From Mangrovicoccus algicola (GTDB lineage: Bacteria > Pseudomonadota > Alphaproteobacteria > Rhodobacterales > Rhodobacteraceae): a stretch of DNA of 64,000 nucleotides. Shown piece after piece: positions 1 to 7,040 of this stretch; position 1 is the stretch's first letter; each line of letters starts with the position of its first letter. The notes under the pieces were generated by a model. It made no database searches. It had not been told where the DNA came from and worked only from the letters and a program-made list of their open reading frames with translations. Location: the NCBI RefSeq assembly GCF_014903745.1, contig NZ_JACVXA010000014.1, forward strand, positions 1 through 64,000. The letters are read 5' to 3'. A program made the position numbers and the translations under genes.

Positions 1-82
1 AAGCGCTATCTAGACAAACAACCAAACCCCCGCAACGCGATTCTCGCCAAAATCACAAAAAAAGACAGGTGACGTGGGGAGA

Positions 83-103
83 GGCCGGGAACCAGTCCCG
101 GCC
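83..103 (-). terminator. Stem-loop downstream of the sugE-like gene
   Basis: An 8-bp perfect GC-rich stem (GGCCGGGA / TCCCGGCC) with a 5-nt loop lies 21 nt past the stop codon of the SMR gene. Read on the minus strand, a run of seven T follows about 20 nt later instead of directly after the stem. It is a plausible transcript end but not a textbook intrinsic terminator. The 1-82 stretch shows no gene. Confidence 0.5.
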
Positions 104-124
104 AGGCCCTTGCCCGCCAACCCT

Positions 125-445
125 TCAGGCGGCGGAAGAGACTTTCATCAGCGCGAGGCCTGCCACGATCAACCCGGCCGCCAGGAGGCGCAGCGGGCTG
201 GCGCTTTCGCCAAGCAGCAGGATCCCCACCAGGAAGGCCCCGACCGCCCCGATCCCGGTCCAGATCGCATAGGCCGTTCCCAGCGGAAGCGTGCGCATCG
301 CAACCGATAGCAGGCCGAAGCTCGCGACCATGCAGACCAGCATGACGACAGTGGGGAGGGGGCGGGAAAACCCGTATGATGCCTTCATTGCGAAGGCCCA
401 GCAGATTTCCAGAAGACCGGCGAGCAGAAGATAGACCCAGGGCAT
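125..445 (-). CDS. sugE: SMR-family guanidinium exporter (SugE/Gdx)
   Basis: Small multidrug resistance family protein of 106 residues with four predicted membrane helices, acting in the inner membrane as a dimer. The first helix carries the family's essential glutamate (Glu13, in LLEICWAF), and the Gdx-like GTAYAIWTGIGAVG stretch is present. Proteins of this subtype export guanidinium by proton antiport. I chose this start because a GGAGAA ribosome site lies 7 nt upstream and the N-terminus is the normal SMR beginning; the longer upstream frame has no SMR homology. A two-hairpin leader with ACGR loops precedes it and matches the guanidine-II riboswitch, which supports Gdx over a generic quaternary-ammonium pump. 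The gene appears monocistronic. Confidence 0.92.
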   Translation of the reverse strand: MPWVYLLLAGLLEICWAFAMKASYGFSRPLPTVVMLVCMVASFGLLSVAMRTLPLGTAYAIWTGIGAVGAFLVGILLLGESASPLRLLAAGLIVAGLALMKVSSAA

Positions 446-460
446 GACATTCTCCGTCAG

Positions 461-505
461 GCCGGGCCGTCCCGACAGCTTGTCCCGGATGGGGAGGTCG
501 TCCTC
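461..505 (-). ncRNA. Guanidine-II (mini-ykkC) riboswitch candidate
   Basis: On the minus strand the leader contains two hairpins whose loops both fit ACGR. The first, at 494-505, is GAGG-ACGA-CCTC. The second, at 461-476, is GTCGGG-ACGG-CCCGGC, counting one G-U pair. They are separated by 17 nt. The second ends just before the GGAGAA ribosome site of the sugE-like gene. Two short stems with ACGR loops placed next to the Shine-Dalgarno sequence is the defining architecture of the guanidine-II class, which typically controls sugE/gdx translation. Seen: the hairpins and context. Inferred: guanidine binding. Confidence 0.85.
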
Positions 506-633
506 TGCGATGACAGATGGCGGCGTTCCGGTCGCGGGACAAGGGCCGGACCTGCAATTCCGGCATGCATGCCCGGCAGGGCCTTGCCCCGGGCATCCGC
601 CCGGCATGTCGGCCGGGCGGGCAGGGCGGCCGG

Positions 634-1932
634 TCAGAACCCCAATGCGCGGGGCAGGGCCATGGTCAGGGCAGGGACATAGGTGACCAGCAGCAGCAGC
701 GCGAAGAGCGCGAGATAGAACGGGGCGAGCCCGCGAATGGCCTGTTCGACCTTCACCTTTGCCACGCTGGCCCCGACGAACAGCCCGGTGCCCACCGGCG
801 GGGTGATCGTGCCGATGGCCAGGTTGAACACCATCACGATGCCGAACTGGATCGGGTCGATGCCCACCTTCTGCGCAATGGGCAGCAGGATCGGCGTGAA
901 GATCAGGATCGCTGGGCCCATATCCATGAAACAGCCGATCACAAGGAGCGCGATGTTGATGATCAGCAGGATCACGATCGGGTTTTCCGAGACACCGAGG
1001 ATCAGCGCCGAGATCGCCGCCGGGATGCCGGTCAGCGCCATGGCGAAGCTGAGCGTCGCCGAGGCCGCCAGCAAGAGCATGATCGTGCCGGTGATCTGCG
1101 CCGTCTCCAGCAGGAATTCCGGGAAGGCCGAGACCGGCCGCGTCCGGTGGATCACGAAGGTCAGCAGCATCGTGTAGATCACGGCGATGCCCGAGGCCTC
1201 GACCGCGGTGAAGATGCCGAAGATGATGCCGCCGATGACGATGACGATCATCAGGAGGCTGGGGATCGCCTCCAGCGTGATGCGCATGGCCTCCCGGCCA
1301 CCCGCCCAAGGCGTGGTGGGATAGCCCCGCCGCCAGGCATAGACCCCGGCGATGGTCATGATGACCAGCCCCCAGAGGATCCCCGCCACCGCGCCGCCCA
1401 GGAACAGCGCCGCCACCGAGGTGCCGCCCGAGACCAGCGAATAGATGATGAAGGCCGTGGTCGGCGGGATCAGCATCCCGGTCGGGGCCGAGGCGATGTT
1501 GACCGCCGCCGCGAAGGAGGCGTCATAGCCTTCCTTGCGCTGCATCGGCACCATCACCCCGCCGATCGAGGTGGAGGCGGCGATGGCCGAGCCCGAGATG
1601 CAGCCGAACAGCATGTTGCCCGCGATGTTGGTCTGGGCCAGGGAGCCCGGGATGCGCCCCGCCGTCAGCTTGGCGAAATTCACCAGCCGCAGCGCGATGC
1701 CGCCCGAATTCATCATCACCCCCGAGAGGATGAAGAAGGGCACCGCCAGCAGCGAGAAGCTGTCCAGCGCGGCGAACATCTTCTGCACGGAGGTGAACAG
1801 CGCCATGTCCAGCGGCGCCACGATGGAGACCGCCGCCAGAGCGGCCGCCGTCAGCGCCAGCGCCAGCGGCAGGCCGAGCGCGGTCAGACCGGCGAAGACG
1901 CCGACGAGGATCAGGCTTGCAGTACCGGCCAA
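634..1932 (-). CDS. dctM: TRAP transporter large membrane subunit (DctM-like)
   Basis: A 432-residue, very hydrophobic protein of the TRAP large-permease (DctM/SiaM) family with about 12 membrane segments, forming the sodium-coupled translocation channel. Family hallmarks seen include the GSAIAASTSIGGVMVPM region and the PTTAFIIYSLVSGG stretch. It starts 3 nt after the stop of the small subunit gene and is the last gene of the leftward operon GH105-dctP-dctQ-dctM. Substrate cannot be read from this subunit. The operon context points to an unsaturated uronate or short galacturonide. The 188 bp between this gene and sugE hold the sugE leader; I see no terminator of my own choosing there. Confidence 0.93.
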   Translation of the reverse strand: MAGTASLILVGVFAGLTALGLPLALALTAAALAAVSIVAPLDMALFTSVQKMFAALDSFSLLAVPFFILSGVMMNSGGIALRLVNFAKLTAGRIPGSLAQTNIAGNMLFGCISGSAIAASTSIGGVMVPMQRKEGYDASFAAAVNIASAPTGMLIPPTTAFIIYSLVSGGTSVAALFLGGAVAGILWGLVIMTIAGVYAWRRGYPTTPWAGGREAMRITLEAIPSLLMIVIVIGGIIFGIFTAVEASGIAVIYTMLLTFVIHRTRPVSAFPEFLLETAQITGTIMLLLAASATLSFAMALTGIPAAISALILGVSENPIVILLIINIALLVIGCFMDMGPAILIFTPILLPIAQKVGIDPIQFGIVMVFNLAIGTITPPVGTGLFVGASVAKVKVEQAIRGLAPFYLALFALLLLVTYVPALTMALPRALGF

Positions 1933-1935
1933 GGG

Positions 1936-2448
1936 TCAGTCTCCCCAGTTGAGCGCGGCCTCCACCTCGTCCGGACGCTCGCGCCGCTGGCGCAGGAGGT
2001 CGGCAAGGTTGAGGAGGCTGTAGATCGAGATGAACAGTCCCGAGACCGGGATGGCGGCATAGACCGCTGCCATCGGCAGCTGCAGCACCGCCGTCGTCTG
2101 GCCGCTGGCGATCTGCATGGCGCGCAGCCCGCCCAGCCCCAGAACGCCGATGCCGAAGACCAGGAAGGCCAGCGGCACCAGCAGGTCCAGGACCCTCTGA
2201 ACCGCCGGGCGCACCAGGTCCCGAAGCAGGGTCACGGCCATATGCGTGCCGCGGCCGGTGGAATAGGCCGCCCCAAGAAGGGACAGCCAGACCAGGCCGA
2301 AGCGCAGGATCTCCTCGGAGAAGGTGGAAGGCGCGTTCAGCACGTAGCGGCTGAAGACCTGCCAGGCCAGTACCGCCACCATCGCCGCCAGAAGCAGGCA
2401 GCAGGCGGCCCCCACGATCCCGTCGGTCAGGCGGCGGAGCTGGCGCAT
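1936..2448 (-). CDS. dctQ: TRAP transporter small membrane subunit (DctQ-like)
   Basis: A 170-residue protein with four predicted helices, matching the DctQ small subunit that couples the periplasmic binding protein to the large permease. The helix 2 region (GLVWLSLLGAAYSTGRGTHM) resembles the conserved W-L-x-x-x-G-A pattern of the family. Its start codon overlaps the stop of dctP, and dctM follows 3 nt downstream. The three TRAP genes are therefore almost certainly co-translated. The C-terminus (RRERPDEVEAALNWGD) is soluble and acidic. Confidence 0.92.
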   Translation of the reverse strand: MRQLRRLTDGIVGAACCLLLAAMVAVLAWQVFSRYVLNAPSTFSEEILRFGLVWLSLLGAAYSTGRGTHMAVTLLRDLVRPAVQRVLDLLVPLAFLVFGIGVLGLGGLRAMQIASGQTTAVLQLPMAAVYAAIPVSGLFISIYSLLNLADLLRQRRERPDEVEAALNWGD

Positions 2449-3416
2449 CAGTCGTCAGCCTCGGCGCGGATCGCCTCGAACAGCGCGTATTTCTCCGGCT
2501 CGGATTTCAGCGCCTCGTACATCGGCGCCACGGCCTCCTGGAACTGCGCGACATCGGTATCGAAGAACTCGACGCCCATTTCCTCGGCCTTGGCCTTCTC
2601 GGCCTCGATCGCCTCGCCCCAGACCTGCTTGTGGAATTCGGTGGATTCCTCGGCCGCGGCCACCACGGCGGCGCGGTTTTCCTCGGACAGCCGGTCCAGC
2701 GCGGCGGTGGAGATCAGGACGACATCCGGAATGCGGCTGTGCTGGTCATAGGTGTAGTACTTGGCCACTTCGCCATGGCGCGCGACGGTCAGCGCGTATT
2801 CGTTGTTCTCCGCCCCGTCCAGCACGTCCTGCTGGATCGAGGTATAGACCTCGGCCTGGCCCATGGCGATCGGCGCGGCGCCCAGCATTTCCACCATGGC
2901 GATGGAGGTCGGGCTCTGCATCACGCGGATCTTCTTGCCCTTGAGGTCCTCCACGGTCTTCACCGGACCGTCCTTCAGATAGAAGCTGCGCGCGCCGGAA
3001 TTGTAGTAGGTCAGCCCGACGAAGCCCTGGTCGGCCGTCGCCTGATAGACCGGGTCCATCACCTCGGGCTTGTCCATGGCGGTGTAGAAATGCGCCTCGT
3101 CGTCGAAGAGATAGGGCATGGAGAAGACGCCGTAGATCGGCGCGAAGCTTTCCATCAGGCCGCCCGACACCTTGGTCATGTCCAGAAGGCCGCCCTTGAC
3201 CATCTCCACCAGCTCGCGCTCGCCGCCCAGCTGCCCGTCGGGGAAGAACTGCACGGTGACGTCGCCGCCGGTCTTCTCCTCGACCAGCTCGGCGAATTTA
3301 TCCATCGCCTCGATGGTCGGCGTGGCGTTCGAGGCATAGGCAAAGCGCAGCGTGTCCGCCTGCGCGATGGCGGTCGAGGCCAGCAAGGCGGCCAGGCCCA
3401 GGATCGTCCGGGTCAT
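2448..3416 (-). CDS. dctP: TRAP transporter periplasmic substrate-binding protein (DctP-like)
   Basis: A 322-residue secreted binding protein. The first about 20 residues form a Sec signal peptide ending near ASTAIAQA. DctP-family features are visible: the KGGLLDMTKVSGGL region, the GKKIRVMQSP segment holding the carboxylate-binding arginine, and the QQDVLDGAENN motif near residue 205. The arginine implies a carboxylate ligand. It is the second gene of the operon, 36 nt after the GH105 gene, and overlaps dctQ by one base. A galacturonate-type or unsaturated galacturonide ligand is inferred from the adjacent GH105 and PL22 enzymes and from the shared KdgR-like boxes; the sequence alone does not identify it. 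Confidence 0.93.
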   Translation of the reverse strand: MTRTILGLAALLASTAIAQADTLRFAYASNATPTIEAMDKFAELVEEKTGGDVTVQFFPDGQLGGERELVEMVKGGLLDMTKVSGGLMESFAPIYGVFSMPYLFDDEAHFYTAMDKPEVMDPVYQATADQGFVGLTYYNSGARSFYLKDGPVKTVEDLKGKKIRVMQSPTSIAMVEMLGAAPIAMGQAEVYTSIQQDVLDGAENNEYALTVARHGEVAKYYTYDQHSRIPDVVLISTAALDRLSEENRAAVVAAAEESTEFHKQVWGEAIEAEKAKAEEMGVEFFDTDVAQFQEAVAPMYEALKSEPEKYALFEAIRAEADD

Positions 3417-3452
3417 GTGAAATCTCCTCCCTTTGATGTTGCGAGCGCCGCC

Positions 3453-4577
3453 TCAGATATAGCTGCGCAGGTATTCCGACAGCGCGAGGATCGCCATGGC
3501 CTGGCCATAGGGCATCGAGGTCAGGGCGATGTCGCGATAGAATTGCAGGTCCTCGCCCATCGCGGTGCCGAAGCTGACCTGCTTCAGCTCGCCATCGGCG
3601 TCGATATTGGCGATCACGCCCTCCATGGCGCGTTCGGCCACGGCCAGGTACTCGCCCGGCAGATAGCGTTTGCGCACCGCCTTCATCAGGCCATAGGCGA
3701 AACCGGCCGTGGCCGAGGCCTCCAGGTAGCTCGACGGATCGTCGACCAGCGTATGCCACAGCCCGGATGCATCCTGCGTCTGCTTGAGGAACCGCGCCTG
3801 ACGCTCCAGCGTCGACAGCAGGTGCTTGCGGATCGGATCGCCGTCCTTGAGATCCAGCATCTCGATGATCTCGGGGATCGCGATCGTCACCCAGCTGTTG
3901 CCCCGCGCCCAGAGCGCCCCGGCGAAATTGTGCCGCTCCTCGAAGGTCCAGCCATGGAACCACATGCCGGTCTTGCGGTCGGCCAGGTACTGGGTATGGA
4001 CCAGGAACTGGTACTTGGCTTCCTCGATATACTCGGGACGGTTCAGCACCTGGCCGATCCGCGCCAACGGCAGGACCGACATCATCAGCGTGTCGTCCCA
4101 CATTTCCTGGTGGTTCACGTCGTTATAGACGATGTGCTGCAGCCCGCCCTCCTCGGTGCGGGGCATCTCGTACATCACCCAGTCCGCCCAGGTCTCCAGA
4201 TAGGGCACCCAGGCGGGGTTGCGGTCGCGGTCATAGAGGTTGGCCAGGGTCAGGAAGGGCGCGACGGTGTTGATGTTCTTGGTCGGCGTGCCCTCGGCCA
4301 GCCGCGCATCGAACCAGTCGCGGATGATCTGCATGGTCTTCGCGTCGCCGGTCTGCTCCCAGAACCGGTAGAGCCCGTAGAGCCCGACGCCATGAGTCCA
4401 TTCCCAGCCGGCCCAGCCCTTGGTGTCGATGACCCGGCCATCTTCGAGGCGCAGCAGGAATTCCCCGGTCGTGTCCTCGATATTGATCAGGTTGTCGGTC
4501 AGCCGCCCGATCAGCCCGGAAACCTCGTCGCGACTGTGGCGGCGGGCCTTCTGCATCAGGAGCGGGTGCATCGTCAT
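3453..4577 (-). CDS. GH105 unsaturated (rhamno)galacturonyl hydrolase
   Basis: A 374-residue alpha/alpha-barrel enzyme of the GH88/GH105 type (YteR/YesR-like). It lacks a signal peptide, so it acts in the cytoplasm. The conserved acidic site is seen in HQEMWDDTLMM (Asp161/Asp162), and aromatic lining appears in GWAGWEWTHGVGLYGLYRFW between residues 54 and 73. The family hydrates and removes the 4,5-unsaturated uronic acid left at the non-reducing end by polysaccharide lyases. It is the first gene of the leftward operon with the TRAP transporter. A KdgR-like palindrome lies about 30 nt upstream of its start. The exact glycoside (galacturonyl-rhamnose or digalacturonate) cannot be settled from sequence. 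Confidence 0.9.
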   Translation of the reverse strand: MTMHPLLMQKARRHSRDEVSGLIGRLTDNLINIEDTTGEFLLRLEDGRVIDTKGWAGWEWTHGVGLYGLYRFWEQTGDAKTMQIIRDWFDARLAEGTPTKNINTVAPFLTLANLYDRDRNPAWVPYLETWADWVMYEMPRTEEGGLQHIVYNDVNHQEMWDDTLMMSVLPLARIGQVLNRPEYIEEAKYQFLVHTQYLADRKTGMWFHGWTFEERHNFAGALWARGNSWVTIAIPEIIEMLDLKDGDPIRKHLLSTLERQARFLKQTQDASGLWHTLVDDPSSYLEASATAGFAYGLMKAVRKRYLPGEYLAVAERAMEGVIANIDADGELKQVSFGTAMGEDLQFYRDIALTSMPYGQAMAILALSEYLRSYI

Positions 4578-4605
4578 CTGGTATCCTCCGTACGCCTTTT
4601 AATTA

Positions 4606-4620
4606 TGAAACGGCGTTCCG
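4606..4620. promoter_or_regulatory. KdgR-box-like operator upstream of the GH105-TRAP operon
   Basis: The sequence TGAAACGGCGTTCCG has the same 15-bp layout (TGAAA-N5-TTTCA type) as the perfect palindrome at 5606-5620, with two mismatches in the right arm. It sits 29 bp upstream of the GH105 start, inside the unit that also contains the divergent iclR-type gene. Known KdgR (IclR family) operators in enterobacteria follow the same TGAAAY...RTTTCA pattern, so it is a likely target of the adjacent regulator. Confidence 0.65.
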
Positions 4621-4782
4621 AAAATCAAGGAACCATAGTCTGTCACAAGTTGCAACCGAATTCTTCGCCCCGTTGCTTTGCCGAAAACCCATCTAAACCC
4701 ATTAGTTACAAGGTCAGTCTGGACAGGGGAGAAAATCTCTGCAAGAAATTCGAAACTGTATTCCACAATAATCGGGACAGCC

Positions 4783-5592
4783 ATGACCGCCGGACGCCCT
4801 GCGAAAACCGAAAATGTCGCCGCCGTGATGAAGGTCTTCGCGGTGCTGGAAACGCTGGCAGAGCGCGGCCATGCCGGGCTGGCCGACATCGCCCAGGTCG
4901 CGATGACCTCGAAATCGACGGCGCACCGGCTGCTGCAGACCATGGTCGATCTGGGCTATGTGGAGCAGGAGCCCGAAACCGAGCGATACGGGCTGACCCT
5001 GAAGCTGTTCGGGCTGGGCGCGCGCACGCTGAAGGGGCAGGAGGCGCTTTTGTCGGTTGCCGATCGCGGCATGGGCCGGCTCAGCCGGGCCTTCGGCGAG
5101 TCGGTCAATCTGGGGGTGATGGACAGCCGCGACCAGCGCGTCGCCTATATCCACACCTATGAATCCGCCTTCTCCCTGTCGATGCAGACGCCCCTGGGGA
5201 TGCGCAATCCGCTGTACTGCACCTCGCTGGGCAAGGCGCTGCTGGCCTGGCGCGACCCCGTGGAAATCGAGGACCGCCTGTCGCAGATGGATTTCGCCCC
5301 GCGCGCGCCGAACACCATCACCGATCCCGCGACGCTCCGGGCACGGCTGCCGCAGATCCGCGCCCAGGGCTATGCCGAGGAAATCGAGGAGGCCGAGGCG
5401 GGGGTGCGCTGCCTGGCGGCGCCGATCCTGGATCACCGCGGCCGCTCCGTCGCGGCGGTCTCGCTCAGCTTTCCGCTGTTCCGCTTCGACGAGTCGAAGA
5501 AGCCCGATTATGTCGCGCTGCTGCTGGAAATCACACGCGAAGCCTCCGAAACTCTTGGCTGGGACCCGGCCTCGGCGGAAGGCGTCACCTGA
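4783..5592 (+). CDS. IclR-family regulator, KdgR-like
   Basis: A 269-residue IclR-family regulator. It has an N-terminal winged helix-turn-helix (residues about 9-70, containing GLADIAQVAMTSKSTAHRLL) and a C-terminal effector-binding GAF-like domain (about 85-260, with YCTSLGKALLAW and the GVRCLAAPILD segment). I start at MTAGRPAKTENV because it gives normal family length; the open frame extends 35 codons upstream through AT-rich promoter sequence. It lies between the divergent GH105-TRAP operon and the downstream oligogalacturonate lyase. Both have palindromes resembling KdgR boxes, so a repressor of pectin-derivative use responding to a ketodeoxygluconate-type effector is the best reading. 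Confidence 0.88.
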   Translation: MTAGRPAKTENVAAVMKVFAVLETLAERGHAGLADIAQVAMTSKSTAHRLLQTMVDLGYVEQEPETERYGLTLKLFGLGARTLKGQEALLSVADRGMGRLSRAFGESVNLGVMDSRDQRVAYIHTYESAFSLSMQTPLGMRNPLYCTSLGKALLAWRDPVEIEDRLSQMDFAPRAPNTITDPATLRARLPQIRAQGYAEEIEEAEAGVRCLAAPILDHRGRSVAAVSLSFPLFRFDESKKPDYVALLLEITREASETLGWDPASAEGVT

Positions 5593-5605
5593 CTCCGCCC
5601 ATTTA

Positions 5606-5620
5606 TGAAATAGAGTTTCA
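5606..5620. promoter_or_regulatory. KdgR-box-like operator upstream of the oligogalacturonate lyase
   Basis: TGAAATAGAGTTTCA, extended by flanking A and T to ATGAAA-N5-TTTCAT, is a perfect palindrome in an AT-rich stretch between the iclR-type gene and the PL22 gene. It matches the known KdgR operator pattern and is related to the copy at 4606-4620. The local pair suggests that the regulator encoded between them controls both units. Confidence 0.75.
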
Positions 5621-5681
5621 TTTTTATTGCGACTCAGTTCCGAAATCGTAATCTCCCTGCATCGTTCAAGAGGAGGAAACG

Positions 5682-7010
5682 ATGAAGAGACGCATGCTGC
5701 TCGGCCTTGCCGGTGCGGCCGGAACGCTTGCCGCCGCCGGTCTGCCCACGCCCTTCCTGGCCGCCTCCGGCGATGACACCGCCGCGCCCGAAAGTTTCCG
5801 CGACCCGGTTTCCGGCCATCTGGTGCGCCGCCTGTCGCGGCGGCCGGGATCGCATGTGCTCTATTTCCACGACAATGCCTTCACCGCCGACGGGCGCTAC
5901 ATGGTCTATGACGCCCCCGGCGGCGTCGATGTCGTCGACATGGCCAGCTTCGAGGCACAGCCCCTGATCGAGGGGCCCTATGAATGCATGATGGTCTCGC
6001 GGCAGAAGAACATCGCCTATGTCTATCGCAAGAATGACGAGGGCGGCGGCAAGGGGGTCAGCGGGCTGGATTACTTCGCCGTCTCGATCCCCGACGGCAA
6101 AGTCACCCAGATCGCCGAACGGCTGGACGGATCGCTGTTCCAGTCCAATGCCGATGACAGCCTGATGCTGGGCGTCTGGCAGGAACGCCCCTTCGATTTG
6201 CAGCCCGGGCCCAAGGTGGCGGGCACCGATGGCGGCTACAATGCCGTGGGCCCCGACGGCAAGCCGCTGAGCTTTGCCGCCGCCAAGGAGGTCCGCATGG
6301 CCGAGCGCCTCGCCCAGGGCATCCCGATGGAGATCTTCACCCTCGACCCGGAGACCGGCGAACGCCGCACGGTGGTGCGTTCGGACAAGGACTGGCTGAA
6401 CCATATCCAGTTCTCGCCCACCGATCCCGACCAGATCATGTATTGCCACGAAGGTCCCTGGCACATGGTCGACCGCATCTGGACGGTGCGCAGCGATGGC
6501 AGCGACAACCGCCGCATCCACCGGCGCCGCATGAACATGGAAATCGCCGGGCACGAATTCTTCTCCTATGACGGCAAGCGCATCTGGTACGACCTGCAGA
6601 CGCCGCGCGGCGAGGATTTCTGGCTGGCCTCGGTCGATCTGGACAGCGGCAGCCGCATCTGGCGGCACATGGACCGCAATGCCTGGTCGGTGCATTTCAT
6701 GGTCGACCGCGACGGCCGGCTGGGCGGCGATGGCGGCGGCCCGGACATGGTCGCCGAGGCCCCCGACGGCAAGTGGCTCTATCTGTATGACGAGGAGATC
6801 ATCGAGGATCTGGGCGTCTCGGCCCCCGATGCGGCGGACCTGGTGCGCCCCGCGCGGCTGATCCCGCAGAAGATCGTCGACATGTCCGCCCATGACTACC
6901 GGCTGGAGCCGAATGTCCAGTTCTCGGCCGACGGCGCCTGGCTCAGCTTCAAGTCCAACATGCACGGCGACATCCATGTCTATGCCGTGGAGACCGGGCG
7001 CAGCGCCTGA
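5682..7010 (+). CDS. ogl: PL22 oligogalacturonate lyase, exported
   Basis: A 442-residue beta-propeller protein of the oligogalacturonate lyase family (PL22). It cleaves oligogalacturonides, chiefly digalacturonate, by beta-elimination to 4-deoxy-5-keto uronate products. Likely metal or catalytic histidines are seen at His241 (LNHIQFSP), His291 (AGHEFFSYDG) and His338 (SVHFMVD). Residues 1-28 look like an export signal with a paired arginine (KRRMLLGLAGAAG), possibly Tat. The classical enterobacterial enzyme is cytoplasmic, so export is unusual. A strong GGAGGA ribosome site precedes the start. The gene follows the KdgR-like regulator and its palindrome. Its products could be imported by the TRAP system and processed by GH105. 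Confidence 0.9.
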   Translation: MKRRMLLGLAGAAGTLAAAGLPTPFLAASGDDTAAPESFRDPVSGHLVRRLSRRPGSHVLYFHDNAFTADGRYMVYDAPGGVDVVDMASFEAQPLIEGPYECMMVSRQKNIAYVYRKNDEGGGKGVSGLDYFAVSIPDGKVTQIAERLDGSLFQSNADDSLMLGVWQERPFDLQPGPKVAGTDGGYNAVGPDGKPLSFAAAKEVRMAERLAQGIPMEIFTLDPETGERRTVVRSDKDWLNHIQFSPTDPDQIMYCHEGPWHMVDRIWTVRSDGSDNRRIHRRRMNMEIAGHEFFSYDGKRIWYDLQTPRGEDFWLASVDLDSGSRIWRHMDRNAWSVHFMVDRDGRLGGDGGGPDMVAEAPDGKWLYLYDEEIIEDLGVSAPDAADLVRPARLIPQKIVDMSAHDYRLEPNVQFSADGAWLSFKSNMHGDIHVYAVETGRSA

Positions 7011-7018
7011 GCGCCTCC

Positions 7019-7039
7019 GCCCGCCCCGCCGGGGCGGGC
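7019..7039. terminator. Bidirectional stem-loop between convergent genes
   Basis: A 9-bp perfect stem (GCCCGCCCC / GGGGCGGGC) with a 3-nt loop lies in the 30-bp gap between the lyase stop and the stop of the convergent permease. There is no T run on either side. The position makes a shared transcript end likely. Confidence 0.6.
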
Positions 7040-7040
7040 C

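Noticed and set aside
517-2751. 744-codon open frame opposite the TRAP genes
   Set aside because: Gln/Arg/Asp/His-rich mirror of membrane-protein codons; it would also cover the sugE leader hairpins.
2631-5162. 843-codon open frame on the plus strand
   Set aside because: Lies across the TRAP binding-protein and GH105 genes in the wrong strand and part of the iclR-type gene in the wrong frame; composition is shadow-like.
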